From: Clostridiales bacterium
GTDB taxonomy: Bacteria > Bacillota > Clostridia > Oscillospirales > Oscillospiraceae
Direction of reading: 5' to 3'
DNA: 43,483 nt
NCBI GenBank assembly: GCA_014799475.1
Contig: JAAVHX010000023.1
Location: forward strand, 1 to 43,483
Shown: one piece after another, positions 1-8,023 of the stretch
Layout of the letters: the number at the start of each line of letters is the position of its first letter
How positions within the stretch are numbered: the first letter of the stretch is position 1
The notes under the pieces: generated by a model
What the model saw: the letters and a program-made list of their open reading frames with translations, nothing else
Databases searched by the model: none
What the model was told of the DNA's origin: nothing
Position numbers and translations under genes: made by a program

Positions 1-838
1 AGCAGCCGCCCTCGAAGTTGAACACGCCCTCGTCGTCCCAGCCGTGCTCGTCGTCGCCGATCAGCAGGCGCTTGGGATCGGTGGACAGGGTGGTCTTGCC
101 GGTGCCGGACAGGCCGAAGAACAGGGCGGTGTTCTCGCCGTTCATGTCGGTGTTGGCGGAGCAGTGCATGGAGGCGATGCCCTTCAGGGGCAGATAGTAG
201 TTCATCATGGAGAACATACCCTTCTTCATCTCGCCGCCGTACCAGGTGTTGATGATGACCTGCTCACGGCTGGTGATGTTGAAGACGACGGCGGTTTCGG
301 AGTTCAGGCCCAGCTCCTTGTAATTGTCCAGCTTGGCCTTGGAGGCGTTGTAGACCACGAAGTCGGGGGTGAAGTTCTTCAGCTCCTCCTCGGTGGGGGT
401 GATGAACATATTCTTGACGAAGTGGGCCTGCCACGCCACCTCCATGATGAAGCGCACGGCCATGCGGGTGTCAGGGTTGGTGCCGCAGAAGGCGTCCACG
501 ACGTAGAGCTTCTTGTTGCTCAGTTCCTGAATGGCCAGATCCTTGCAGGCATTCCAGGCCTCCTGAGAGGCGGGCTTGTTGTCGTTCTTGAACTCGTCGG
601 AGGTCCACCAGACGGTGTCCTTGGAGTTCTCGTCCATCACGATGAACTTGTCCTTGGGGGAGCGGCCGGTGTAGATGCCGGTCATCACGTTGACCGCACC
701 CAGCTCGGTCTCCTGTCCCTTTTCATAGCCCTCAAGGGTGGGGTCCATCTCAGCCGCAAAAAGCTGCTCATAGCTGGGATTGTACACGACTTCCTTGATG
801 CCGGTGATGCCGAGCTTTTCCAGATCACGGATTTCCAT
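1..838 (-). CDS. pckA: Phosphoenolpyruvate carboxykinase (ATP), 5' part
   Basis: ATP-dependent PEP carboxykinase interconverts oxaloacetate + ATP and PEP + CO2 + ADP in the cytosol. In gut anaerobes it often runs in the CO2-fixing direction. The first 279 codons are visible; the gene runs off the left edge, so about half of the usual ~530 residues is missing. Visible hallmarks are [13 protein letters not shown] (residues 53-65), the kinase-1a P-loop [11 protein letters not shown] (242-252) and the Mg-binding GDDEHGW segment (261-267). The start is the ATG preceded by GAGGAGGAACT at ideal spacing. It is transcribed away from the ferredoxin gene, from its own promoter about 100 bp upstream. Family assignment is very secure; only the C-terminus cannot be judged. 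Confidence 0.97.
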   Translation of the reverse strand, partial: MEIRDLEKLGITGIKEVVYNPSYEQLFAAEMDPTLEGYEKGQETELGAVNVMTGIYTGRSPKDKFIVMDENSKDTVWWTSDEFKNDNKPASQEAWNACKDLAIQELSNKKLYVVDAFCGTNPDTRMAVRFIMEVAWQAHFVKNMFITPTEEELKNFTPDFVVYNASKAKLDNYKELGLNSETAVVFNITSREQVIINTWYGGEMKKGMFSMMNYYLPLKGIASMHCSANTDMNGENTALFFGLSGTGKTTLSTDPKRLLIGDDEHGWDDEGVFNFEGGC

Positions 839-944
839 AGATAGTTCCTCCTCAATAATAGTGTATCATTTCAGCGGCCAGTCCGAAAAGGAGCTGGACG
901 CGAGCTGATGGTGTTGGCGGGAAACCGTCTCCCACCAGCTACAC

Positions 945-973
945 AGTATAGCATAACCGCCCGGTTAAATCCA
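945..973 (-). promoter_or_regulatory. pckA promoter with internal palindrome
   Basis: On the minus strand TGGATT (968-973), a 17-bp spacer and TATACT (945-950) form a sigma-A promoter with an extended -10 (TGC, 951-953). The spacer holds a perfect inverted repeat TAACCG-CC-CGGTTA (954-967), well placed for a repressor. The predicted transcript starts near 938 and begins with a hairpin (arms 915-922 and 930-937), leaving a ~100-nt leader before the pckA ATG. The rest of the 839-1179 gap shows only AT-rich sequence and the ferredoxin terminator. The promoter elements are seen directly; the operator role is inferred. Confidence 0.6.
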
Positions 974-1128
974 TGATATTTTGGGTTTGAATGTTAAAGT
1001 TTCCACAAAATCAGCGATTTAACCAACCGATTTTGGAAACGGCAGGGAGAAATGGGAGCATTTTGACGAACCGGGAAGAGGAAAAATTTTTGCCCATCCA
1101 GAGTTTGGAAAAAGGACGGGCAAAAAGC

Positions 1129-1165
1129 AAATCTCCCGCCCTCCGGGTGGGAGAGCGGGAGATTT
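1129..1165 (-). terminator. Intrinsic terminator of the ferredoxin gene
   Basis: An 11-bp perfect stem (1129-1139 with 1155-1165) is followed on the minus strand by GCTTTTTG. It lies 14 bases past the ferredoxin stop codon. Confidence 0.85.
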
Positions 1166-1179
1166 TCGCGTTTTACAGA

Positions 1180-1350
1180 TTACTCGGCCTCGATCGCGCT
1201 CATGGGGCAAGTGCCCTCGCAAGCGCCGCAGTCGATGCAAGCGCCGGCGTCGATTTCCATGTGGTCAGCGCCCATGGAGATCGCGCCCACGGGGCAGGAG
1301 GACTCGCAAGCGCCGCAGGAGACGCAGGCGTCACCAATTTTACGTGCCAT
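1180..1350 (-). CDS. 2[4Fe-4S] ferredoxin
   Basis: A 56-residue clostridial-type ferredoxin, a soluble low-potential electron carrier for fermentative oxidoreductases and hydrogenases. It has two internally homologous halves, each with a CxxCxxCxxxCP cluster motif: Cys9, 12, 15, 19 and Cys38, 41, 44, 48. The length and the acidic, nearly aromatic-free composition match the family. The start is ATG with GGAGGTG upstream. The gene is monocistronic, with its own promoter and terminator, as is common for abundant ferredoxins. The second half shows the usual CIDCGAC spacing, so both clusters should assemble. Confidence 0.95.
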   Translation of the reverse strand: MARKIGDACVSCGACESSCPVGAISMGADHMEIDAGACIDCGACEGTCPMSAIEAE

Positions 1351-1396
1351 GTAACATACACCTCCAAAGCAATGTTAATGTTTTGAACCGTTTCTT

Positions 1397-1424
1397 ATTG
1401 TACCACATCTTTTGAAAAATGCAA
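1397..1424 (-). promoter_or_regulatory. Ferredoxin promoter
   Basis: Minus-strand TTGCAT (1419-1424), a 16-bp spacer and TACAAT (1397-1402) lie about 47 bp upstream of the ferredoxin ATG. This is a good sigma-A match. Confidence 0.75.
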
Positions 1425-1519
1425 TATGAAATTTTGACAGGCAAAAATGTATAATTTGGGCAAAAATTTCCCATCCTTGCCAAGTGACGATATTCCACCG
1501 GACGATGGGAGCGGAACAC

Positions 1520-3610
1520 ATGGAACGGCTGAGCATTTTTCAAAGATTGCGGGGTTTTTTTATGATGGATCGGGACAAAGGGCGGCAGACGCCTCAAAAC
1601 GCGGCCGGGCGGCCGGGGGACCCCCAGGCCCTCTACCGGGAGGAGCGGCCCCGCTCGCGGGAAGGGGCGGAAACCCGCCTCACCGACCGCTTTTCCCGGG
1701 ACCTGACCCGGATGGCGGCGCTGGGCGCGCTGGATCCCCTGGTGGGCAGAGAGCAGGAGGTGGGCCGGGTGATCCAGATCCTGGCCCGGCGCACGAAAAA
1801 TAACCCCGCCCTCATCGGCGAGCCGGGCGTGGGCAAGACGGCGGTGGCGGAGGGGCTGGCCCTGCGCATGGCGTCCGGGGCGGTGCCCGAGCCCCTGCGG
1901 GGCAAGCGGCTGTTGAGCCTGGACCTGGTGTCCATGGTGGCGGGCACCAAGTACCGGGGCGAGTTCGAGGAGCGGGTGAACCAGGTGCTGGCCGAGGTCA
2001 GAAGGGCGGGCAACGTGATCCTGTTTCTGGACGAGCTCCATAATATAGTTGGGGCGGGCTCCGCCGAAGGGGCCATCGACGCGGCCAACATCCTCAAGCC
2101 CGCCCTGAGCCGGGGGGAGATCCAGGTCGTCGGTGCAACCACGTTGGAAGAGTACCGCAAGTATATCGAGAAGGACGCGGCGCTGGAGCGGCGGTTCCAG
2201 CCGGTGAAGGTGGCGGAGCCCACCTCCGACCAGGCCAAGGCCATCCTGCGGGGCCTGCGCCGCCGGTATGAGGAGCACCACGGCCTGACCATCTCCGACG
2301 AGGCCATCGACGCGGCGGTGGAGCTGTCCCAGCGTTACCTCCCCGACCGCTTCCTGCCGGACAAGGCCATCGACCTCATTGACGAGGGCGCGGCCCGGAT
2401 GCGGGTGGAGGAGGAGGTGCCCATCACCCTCCGGGCCCTGTCCGACCGGGCGGAGCGGGCGGCGAGGGAGAAGGCCCAGGCCATCGCCATGCAGGACTTT
2501 GAGCGGGCGGCCATGCTTCGGGACGCGGAGGCGGACTTCCGCCGGGAGCTGGACCGCAAGCAGAGCCGCCAGAAGGGCGGAACGGCCCGGGAACTGGGCC
2601 GGGAGGAGATCGCGGCGGTGCTGTCCCAGTGGACGGGCATCCCCCTGGAGTCCATCACCAAGGGGGAGGCCAAGCGCCTGCTGGAGCTGGAGGGAGAACT
2701 CCATCGCCGGGTGGTGGGGCAGGACCAGGCGGTGTCCGCCGTGGCGGCCGCCATCCGCCGGGGCCGGGTGGGGCTGAAGGAGCCCAACCGCCCCATCGGG
2801 GTGTTCCTGTTCATGGGTCCCACGGGCGTAGGCAAGACGGAGCTGTGCCGCGCTCTGGCGGCGGCGCTGTTCGGCAGCGAGGACGCGCTGATCCGCTTCG
2901 ATATGTCCGAGTATATGGAAAAGCACGCCACATCCAGGCTGGTGGGTTCCCCTCCGGGCTATGTGGGCCACGAGGAGGGGGGCCAGCTCACCGAGCAGGT
3001 GCGCCGCCGTCCCTGGTCGGTGGTGCTGTTCGACGAGCTGGAAAAGGCCCATGACGATATGCAGAACATCCTTTTACAAGTAATGGAGGACGGCCAGCTC
3101 ACCGACGGACAGGGGAGAAAGGCGGATTTCCGCAACACGGTGGTGGTGATGACCTCCAACATCGGCGCGCAGAAGCTGGTGAGCAAGTCGCCCCCGCTGG
3201 GCTTTGCCGGGGGAAACTCCGACGACAAGCGCCGGGAGGCGGTGATGGCGGAGCTGAAGGGCCGGTTCAAGCCGGAGTTCCTCAACCGCCTGGACGAGGT
3301 GATTTTGTTCGACCGCCTGGAACGCCGGGACATGGAGCGTATCGCCCTGCGGATGCTGGGCAGCGTGCGGGGCCGGCTGTCCGAGCTTGGCGTGGACCTG
3401 GACGCCAAGTGGGAGGCGGTGTCCCTGCTGGCCGACCCCGGCATGGAGCGGGAGCAGGGGGCCCGGCCCATCCGCCGGGCGGTGCGCCGGCGGGTGGAGG
3501 AGCCCGCCGCCGACCTGCTGCTGTCCGAGCAGCTGGGGGAGGGGGACACCCTGTGTCTGGCCGTGGAGCGGGAGGACATCGTCCTGCGGGCGGAAAAGCG
3601 GGAAGTATAA
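1520..3610 (+). CDS. ClpC/ClpE-type AAA+ unfoldase lacking the N-domain
   Basis: An HSP100 ATPase of 696 residues with two AAA+ modules that unfolds substrates, probably for ClpP. Module 1 has Walker A GEPGVGKT (~100-107) and Walker B LFLDELHN. Module 2 has Walker A GPTGVGKT (~433) and Walker [15 protein letters not shown]-like coiled segment ([15 protein letters not shown]) lies in the middle domain. An LGF tripeptide after SKSPP fits the ClpP docking loop. The N-terminal Clp repeat domain of ClpC and the zinc finger of ClpE are both absent; about 60 basic, low-complexity residues precede the first module. The ATG at 1520 is chosen for its GGGAG site 8 nt upstream; a GTG at 1484 in frame is the alternative. 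The gene is monocistronic. Its specific substrates are unknown. Confidence 0.9.
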   Translation: MERLSIFQRLRGFFMMDRDKGRQTPQNAAGRPGDPQALYREERPRSREGAETRLTDRFSRDLTRMAALGALDPLVGREQEVGRVIQILARRTKNNPALIGEPGVGKTAVAEGLALRMASGAVPEPLRGKRLLSLDLVSMVAGTKYRGEFEERVNQVLAEVRRAGNVILFLDELHNIVGAGSAEGAIDAANILKPALSRGEIQVVGATTLEEYRKYIEKDAALERRFQPVKVAEPTSDQAKAILRGLRRRYEEHHGLTISDEAIDAAVELSQRYLPDRFLPDKAIDLIDEGAARMRVEEEVPITLRALSDRAERAAREKAQAIAMQDFERAAMLRDAEADFRRELDRKQSRQKGGTARELGREEIAAVLSQWTGIPLESITKGEAKRLLELEGELHRRVVGQDQAVSAVAAAIRRGRVGLKEPNRPIGVFLFMGPTGVGKTELCRALAAALFGSEDALIRFDMSEYMEKHATSRLVGSPPGYVGHEEGGQLTEQVRRRPWSVVLFDELEKAHDDMQNILLQVMEDGQLTDGQGRKADFRNTVVVMTSNIGAQKLVSKSPPLGFAGGNSDDKRREAVMAELKGRFKPEFLNRLDEVILFDRLERRDMERIALRMLGSVRGRLSELGVDLDAKWEAVSLLADPGMEREQGARPIRRAVRRRVEEPAADLLLSEQLGEGDTLCLAVEREDIVLRAEKREV

Positions 3611-3621
3611 CGAATCAAATA

Positions 3622-3655
3622 GGGAAGCACAAGGGGTTGCCCCTTGTGCTTTCCC
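3622..3655. terminator. Bidirectional hairpin between clp gene and small minus-strand ORF
   Basis: A 12-bp GC-rich core stem (3625-3636 region with 3640-3652) is extended by GGG/CCC past a one-base bulge, with a TTG loop. It sits between convergent stop codons. No long T-run follows on either side, so it may act as a processing or stability hairpin as much as a terminator. Confidence 0.7.
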
Positions 3656-3817
3656 TTATCGCTCCGTTTCCGATGGTCTGCCTGGGAAAACGGTCAGCTC
3701 CGGCTCAGGGGCGGAAATGTACAGCTCCTCGCAGTCCTGCTGGGCCTTTTGCAGGATCTCGATGGCCTGCGTGGCCGCCTGGAACATCCTTATATACATT
3801 TCTTTGTAGTCTGCCAT
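3656..3817 (-). CDS. Small acidic helical protein, divergent from XRE regulator
   Basis: A 53-residue protein starting MADYKEMYIRMFQAATQAIE. It is predicted as one amphipathic helix over residues 1-32, followed by a Pro/Glu-rich tail. The start is supported by GAGGTGATC just upstream; a longer in-frame start lies upstream but would cover the promoter. Similar short proteins of this type (DYKxMY...AIExLxxAQxxCEELY) are, from memory, common uncharacterised ORFs in clostridia and their phages. It is divergently transcribed from the XRE gene at 3901, with overlapping promoters, so the two are likely co-regulated. The function is unknown. It could be an antirepressor, a small antitoxin-like partner or a phage remnant. 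Confidence 0.75.
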   Translation of the reverse strand: MADYKEMYIRMFQAATQAIEILQKAQQDCEELYISAPEPELTVFPGRPSETER

Positions 3818-3832
3818 CCCGATCACCTCGGC

Positions 3833-3864
3833 TTGATTATAGGACATTTGAATCCTAAAATCAA
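3833..3864. promoter_or_regulatory. Overlapping face-to-face promoters of the first XRE module
   Basis: Minus strand: TTGATT (3859-3864), a 17-bp spacer and TATAAT (3836-3841), driving the small ORF. Plus strand: TTGATT (3833-3838), a 17-bp spacer and TAAAAT (3856-3861), driving the XRE gene. The -35 of each overlaps the -10 of the other, so only one polymerase can occupy the site at a time. Confidence 0.7.
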
Positions 3865-3877
3865 TAGGACAATTTGA
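3840..3877. promoter_or_regulatory. Candidate XRE operator, direct repeats
   Basis: Two near-identical sites, TAGGACATTTGA (3840-3851) and TAGGACAATTTGA (3865-3877), are 25 bp apart and flank or overlap the divergent promoters. They are likely binding sites for the adjacent XRE protein. This is inferred from position and repetition. Confidence 0.5.
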
Positions 3878-3900
3878 CATAATTTTTTGGGTGATATTTT

Positions 3901-4131
3901 ATGTCGAGGATCAGGGAATTGCGAAAAAAGCGCGGCTACACGCAGATCAAAATGCAGATGCTCACCGGCATCGACCAGAGCGCGTATTCCAAAATCGAGC
4001 GGGGATACCGCTATATGTCGTTTGAGCAGTGCAGGCGGATCGCGCTGGCGCTGAATACCAGCATGGACTATCTGGCGGGCCTCACTGACGAACCGAAGCC
4101 CTATCCCCGTGGGGATGGCGGCGCGAAGTGA
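3901..4131 (+). CDS. XRE-family transcriptional regulator
   Basis: A 76-residue single-domain helix-turn-helix protein. The Cro/C1 fold spans about residues 3-62: RIRELRKKRGYTQIKMQ (helices 1-2), the recognition helix around QSAYSKIERGYRY, then MSFEQCRRIALALNTSMDYLAGLTDE (helices 4-5). The only extra part is a short charged tail. The start is the ATG at 3901 with a GGGTGAT site. It is divergent from the 53-aa ORF and followed by a strong terminator, so the pair is a self-contained module between two unrelated transcription units. Its likely job is auto-repression and control of the small ORF. Confidence 0.93.
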   Translation: MSRIRELRKKRGYTQIKMQMLTGIDQSAYSKIERGYRYMSFEQCRRIALALNTSMDYLAGLTDEPKPYPRGDGGAK

Positions 4132-4134
4132 AAG

Positions 4135-4170
4135 GCGGGGGCGGCGTGTACAGCGCCGTCCCCGCTTTTT
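4135..4170 (+). terminator. Intrinsic terminator after XRE gene
   Basis: A GC-rich stem of about 13 bp (with one G-U pair) over 4135-4165 is followed by TTTTT (4166-4170), directly after the stop codon. Confidence 0.85.
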
Positions 4171-4221
4171 CCAGAAATTTTTCGCATTCACAAAAAATCC
4201 ATAGGCAGGAAGGAAAATCTG

Positions 4222-4230
4222 TGATATAAT
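4222..4230 (+). promoter_or_regulatory. Extended -10 promoter of lipoprotein/two-component operon
   Basis: TGATATAAT (TG at 4222-4223, TATAAT 4225-4230) is a full extended -10 about 50 bp before the lipoprotein ATG. No good -35 is visible, consistent with the extended type. Confidence 0.6.
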
Positions 4231-4280
4231 ACCCTCCAACTGTGAACTGCGATCTTGTACATCAAAGGGAGGGAAGAGCG

Positions 4281-5642
4281 ATGAAGCGGCGGTTCCTGCT
4301 GGCGGCGCTGGGCGCTGTGATGGGGCTCAGTCTGAGCGGCTGTATCTTCAAGCCGGTGGACGACCTGTACGCCCTGCCCGTCCTGCCCCAGGAGTACCGG
4401 GATCTTCAGAGCACCATCAACGCCACCATGAGTGAGCTGGGGGCGGAGTACGCCACCATCAATTACGGCAAAAACACCTCCACCGTCCAGCTGCTGGACA
4501 TGGACGGCGACGGAGAGCAGGAGACGGCGGCGGTGTTCCTCCGGGTGACCTCCGCCGATGAGAAGCCCATGCGGGTGTGCCTGTTCCGGCAGGGGGAGGA
4601 CCAGATCTACCGTCAGTCCCACATATTGTCGGGCGAGGGCACCACCATCAACTCTGTGGCCTATGAGGATCTCACCGGGGACGGCAGCCGGGAGATGATC
4701 GTCAGCTGGCAGCTCAGCGCCGGCGTACACATCCTGTCCGCTTACAGCTTCAGCGGCGCAGGGGCCAACGAGCTGATGAGCACCACTTACAATGAGACGT
4801 ATACCACCGTGGACCTGGACCAGGACGGCAGCCGGGAGCTGCTGATATTCCAGCAGGACACCACCGGCGAGGGGTATAACCTGGCGGAATACTATGACTA
4901 TCAGAACGGCGTGATGGTGCTGGCGTCCACCGCCCCGCTGTCGGACGGCATGAAGGACGTGACGGCGTCGGAGGCGGGGCTGCTGTCCGACGGGAAGCTC
5001 GGGGTATACGTCACCCTGGAGCTGGAGAACGGCTGGCTCACCGATATTCTCACGCTGGAGCCCGATGGGCTGGTCAACGTCACGCGGGACACGGAGAGCG
5101 GCGTAAGCCTCACCACCTGCTGGAACAACACCTCGGCGGTCACGTTTGACATCAACAGCGACGGTGTGCTGGAGGTTCCCAGGCCCCAGTCGCTGGCCCC
5201 GGTGGATCCGGAAGCTCCCTCCACCCAGTACCTCATCTATTGGCAGCAGTTTGACTCCTCCGGTAAGGGGGCGACCAGCGGCATCACCTACCACTCCTTC
5301 ACCGACGGCTGGTATCTCACCCTGCCCAACGGCTGGGACATCAATAACATCACCGTGGCCCGGGACGACAGCCTCAGCGGCCGGGGCGAGCGGGCGGTGG
5401 TGTTCTACTACTGGCCGGATCGCGAGGAAGGCGAGCCGGAGAAATTCCTCACCATTTACTGCCTCACCGGCAATAACCGGAGCACCCGCTCCCAGATGCC
5501 CGGCCGGGTGGTGCTCTACAGCGACAGCAGCGCCATTTACTGCGGGGCGCTGGATCAGTCGGTATGGGACTGCGGCTTGGATGAGGCGGAGCTGGCCAAT
5601 CGGTTCAAACCCATCCTGGCGGATTGGTCGGCAAACAAATAA
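4281..5642 (+). CDS. Lipoprotein with VCBS/FG-GAP-like Asp-rich repeats
   Basis: A 453-residue exported lipoprotein: basic start, hydrophobic core, and lipobox LSGC with Cys21. The body carries several DxDxDG-type segments (LDMDGDGEQETAA, DLTGDGSREMI, DLDQDGSRELL, DINSDGVLEV). These resemble the calcium-binding loops of FG-GAP/VCBS beta-propeller blades. It therefore probably folds as an extracytoplasmic propeller on the outer face of the membrane. The ATG at 4281 follows GGGAGGGAAG; an upstream in-frame start lacks a site. It is the first gene of an operon with a response regulator (41-bp gap) and a histidine kinase. It could be a ligand-binding accessory or a target of that system. The exact function is unknown. 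Confidence 0.85.
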   Translation: MKRRFLLAALGAVMGLSLSGCIFKPVDDLYALPVLPQEYRDLQSTINATMSELGAEYATINYGKNTSTVQLLDMDGDGEQETAAVFLRVTSADEKPMRVCLFRQGEDQIYRQSHILSGEGTTINSVAYEDLTGDGSREMIVSWQLSAGVHILSAYSFSGAGANELMSTTYNETYTTVDLDQDGSRELLIFQQDTTGEGYNLAEYYDYQNGVMVLASTAPLSDGMKDVTASEAGLLSDGKLGVYVTLELENGWLTDILTLEPDGLVNVTRDTESGVSLTTCWNNTSAVTFDINSDGVLEVPRPQSLAPVDPEAPSTQYLIYWQQFDSSGKGATSGITYHSFTDGWYLTLPNGWDINNITVARDDSLSGRGERAVVFYYWPDREEGEPEKFLTIYCLTGNNRSTRSQMPGRVVLYSDSSAIYCGALDQSVWDCGLDEAELANRFKPILADWSANK

Positions 5643-5683
5643 TTTGGCAGCGAAGAAACTTAGAAAGCGGGGAGTGTTTTATC

Positions 5684-6373
5684 ATGCGCAAGGTACTGGT
5701 TTTGGAGGACGAGACCAATATCCGCAGCTTTGTGGTCATCAACCTGAAGCGGGCGGGTTATGATACCATTGAGGCCGGCACCGGCGAGGAGGCGCTGGCC
5801 CAGATCCAGAAGAATCCCGACGTACAGGTAGCCCTGCTGGACATCATGCTCCCCGGGGAGATGGACGGCTTCGAGGTGTGCCGCCGCATCCGGGCGGGCA
5901 ATTCCCAGATGGGCATCATCATGCTCACCGCCCGCACCCAGGAGATGGACAAGGTCAGCGGCCTGATGACCGGGGCGGACGACTATGTGACCAAGCCCTT
6001 TTCCCCGGCGGAGCTCACCGCCCGGGTGGACGCGCTGTTCCGCCGCACCGGCGGCGTGCCCGTGCAGGACCTGGACGAGCTGAGCCAGCCCCCCTTCCTG
6101 CTCAACACCCGCAACCGCACCCTGGAGAAGAACGGCAAGCGGGTGAAACTGACCCAGGTAGAGTATTCCATTGTGAAGCTGTTTATGGAGAACCCAGGGA
6201 AGGCCCTGGCCCGGGAGGAGATTCTGGAGGCCGTCTGGGGCAAGGAGTATCTGGGCGAGCTGAAGATCGTGGATGTGAATATCCGCCGCCTGCGCATCAA
6301 ACTGGAGGACGATCCCCAGAATCCCGCCCACATCAGCACGGTGTGGGGCTACGGGTACGAGTGGGAAGCGTGA
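5684..6373 (+). CDS. OmpR/PhoB-family response regulator
   Basis: A 229-residue DNA-binding response regulator. The receiver domain (1-~118) shows the acidic pair EDE (8-10), phospho-acceptor Asp53 in LLDIMLPG, a conserved Thr in MLTAR and Lys in VTKPFSP. The winged-helix output domain (~130-229) ends with the typical RRLRIKLEDDP...ISTVWGYGYEW. The ATG at 5684 follows GGGGAG; upstream in-frame codons lie over the lipoprotein end. It sits 41 bp before the cognate kinase gene, so phosphotransfer between the two is very likely. The regulon is not deducible from this window. Confidence 0.97.
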   Translation: MRKVLVLEDETNIRSFVVINLKRAGYDTIEAGTGEEALAQIQKNPDVQVALLDIMLPGEMDGFEVCRRIRAGNSQMGIIMLTARTQEMDKVSGLMTGADDYVTKPFSPAELTARVDALFRRTGGVPVQDLDELSQPPFLLNTRNRTLEKNGKRVKLTQVEYSIVKLFMENPGKALAREEILEAVWGKEYLGELKIVDVNIRRLRIKLEDDPQNPAHISTVWGYGYEWEA

Positions 6374-6414
6374 TTTGCCCTGTGGGACGCTGAACAGAGA
6401 GGGGGGACGGAAGG

Positions 6415-7926
6415 ATGGATACGGAAAACCGGCGGAAGCGGAAAAAGAGCCAGCCGATCACGCCCAAGCGGGAAGAAGGCCCGGCGGAGGAGCCCCAGGC
6501 GGAAGCCCCCGCCAAGACGCGGCGCCGGGGCCGGCTGCGCCGCCGCTGGCTGATGAACACCCTGGCCGTCACCCTGGTGGTGGTGGCCTTTGCGGTGAGC
6601 GCGTTCTCCATCGCCATGTACAGCTACTATACCTCCACCATCCTGGCCACGCTGGAGAGCAAGGCCCAGACCGCCGCCGGGATGTTCCGCAACTATACCG
6701 AGACCAACTATCTCGCCACCGCGCGGCAGTTTGTCAATCAGTTCGAGGAAAAGACCGTGATCGAGGTGCAGATCCTCAACGCCGACGGCCGGGTGCAGAT
6801 TTCCTCCATGGTAGGCATCTCCGGCGCCAGCGTCAACAGCCCCGATACCACCTCCGCCATCAGCCTCAAGCGGGTGCGCACCTTTGAGGGGATCGACCCG
6901 GACACCGGCGACAGCGTGATCTCCGCCTCGGCCCCGGTGATCTATAACGGCACGGTGGTGGGCGTGGTCCGCATGGTCACCTCCCTGCGGGAGGTGCAGA
7001 ACCAAATGATCCGCATTGTGGCGGTCACCTCCGCCATCGGGCTGTCTATCCTGATCGTCATGGGGGTCATCGCCTCCTATTTCATCCGCTCCGTGCTGGA
7101 CCCGGTGATCCGGGTGACGGAGACCGCCAAGCGCATCGCCGCGGGCAGCTATGGCGTGCAGATGGAAAAGCGGTCCGACGATGAGATGGGCGAGCTGGTG
7201 GACAGCATCAACGATATGTCCATGAAGATCGACCAGGCCGAGCGGACCCAGTCGGAGTTTATCTCCTCCGTCTCCCACGAGCTGCGCACCCCCTTGACCG
7301 CCATCAATGGCTGGGCGGAGACGCTGTACAGCGGCGAGGTCCGGGGGGCCGCCGACGTGAAGAAGGGGATGGGCATCATCGTGTCCGAGGCCCAGCGGCT
7401 GACCCGCATGGTGGAGGAGCTGCTGGAGTTCTCCCGGATGGAGACGGGGCGGTTCAATTTGTCGGTGGAGCCCATCGACATCCTGGCGGAGCTGGAGGAC
7501 GCGGTGTACACCTACCGGGAGTTCTTCCGCCGCAAAGGGCTGGAGCTGGACTACACCGAGTGTACGGACGAGCTGCCCATCATCAGCGGCGACCCGGAGC
7601 GGCTGCGGCAGGTGTTCTGCAACCTGCTGGACAACGCGGACAAGCACGGCGGCTCAGGGGGCCGGGTGGAGGTGTCCGTGGGCCGGGAGGAGGACGAGGT
7701 GGTCATCCGCATCCGGGATCATGGTCCCGGCGTGCCGGAGGACGAGCTGCCCTTCATCAAGTACAAGTTCTATAAAGGCTCATCCAAGGCCCGGGGCTCC
7801 GGCATCGGTCTGGCCGTGTGCGACGAGATCATCAACAGCCACAACGGCACGCTGGACATCGGCAACGCCCCCGGCGGCGGCTGTGTGTCCATCATCCGGC
7901 TGCCCATTGGGGTGGAAAGCGTGTAG
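6415..7926 (+). CDS. Sensor histidine kinase (HAMP, HisKA, HATPase_c)
   Basis: A 503-residue membrane kinase. A strongly basic, Pro-rich cytoplasmic N-terminus (1-45) is followed by TM1 (~47-70), an extracytoplasmic sensor region (~71-199) with a late PAS-like pattern, TM2 (~200-224) and HAMP (~225-275). The HisKA phospho-acceptor is His288 in SHELRTPL. The ATPase domain has the N-box NLLDNADKH, G1 DHGPGVP and G2 GSGIGLAV. The start is ATG after AGAGGGGGGA. It is the last gene of the lipoprotein/regulator/kinase operon. Similar kinases in Firmicutes monitor the cell envelope, but the signal here is not known. Confidence 0.96.
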   Translation: MDTENRRKRKKSQPITPKREEGPAEEPQAEAPAKTRRRGRLRRRWLMNTLAVTLVVVAFAVSAFSIAMYSYYTSTILATLESKAQTAAGMFRNYTETNYLATARQFVNQFEEKTVIEVQILNADGRVQISSMVGISGASVNSPDTTSAISLKRVRTFEGIDPDTGDSVISASAPVIYNGTVVGVVRMVTSLREVQNQMIRIVAVTSAIGLSILIVMGVIASYFIRSVLDPVIRVTETAKRIAAGSYGVQMEKRSDDEMGELVDSINDMSMKIDQAERTQSEFISSVSHELRTPLTAINGWAETLYSGEVRGAADVKKGMGIIVSEAQRLTRMVEELLEFSRMETGRFNLSVEPIDILAELEDAVYTYREFFRRKGLELDYTECTDELPIISGDPERLRQVFCNLLDNADKHGGSGGRVEVSVGREEDEVVIRIRDHGPGVPEDELPFIKYKFYKGSSKARGSGIGLAVCDEIINSHNGTLDIGNAPGGGCVSIIRLPIGVESV

Positions 7927-7941
7927 GATCGGATCGAATAT

Positions 7942-7954
7942 CGAACAAAAGTTC
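7942..7954. promoter_or_regulatory. LexA (DinR)-box-like palindrome
   Basis: CGAACAAAAGTTC contains the GAAC-N4-GTTC core of the Gram-positive SOS box. It lies 8 bp upstream of the -35 of the yqhQ-prmC promoter. Its position is suggestive, but one such core is expected by chance roughly every 65 kb. Confidence 0.35.
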
Positions 7955-7962
7955 AAAAACCC

Positions 7963-7991
7963 TTGCGTTTTTCCGCCGCTTCTGATATACT
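7963..7991 (+). promoter_or_regulatory. yqhQ promoter
   Basis: TTGCGT (7963-7968), a 17-bp spacer and TATACT (7986-7991) lie 32 bp before the yqhQ ATG. A sigma-A promoter in the short gap after the kinase gene. Confidence 0.75.
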
Positions 7992-8023
7992 GTGGAAAAG
8001 CGGCGATATAGAGGAGACAGGAC

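Noticed and set aside
1434-1455. TTGACA and TATAAT before the clp gene
   Set aside because: The two boxes are only 10 bp apart, too close for sigma-A; no 16-18 bp pair was found, so no promoter is claimed.
1340-3052. A 570-codon minus-strand open frame opposite the clp gene
   Set aside because: Shadow of the Clp ATPase; its start region overlaps the ferredoxin promoter and no family motif is present.
3656-4131. Prophage remnant around the first XRE gene
   Set aside because: Only two small genes are present, with no integrase, structural or lysis gene and no flanking att-like repeats seen.
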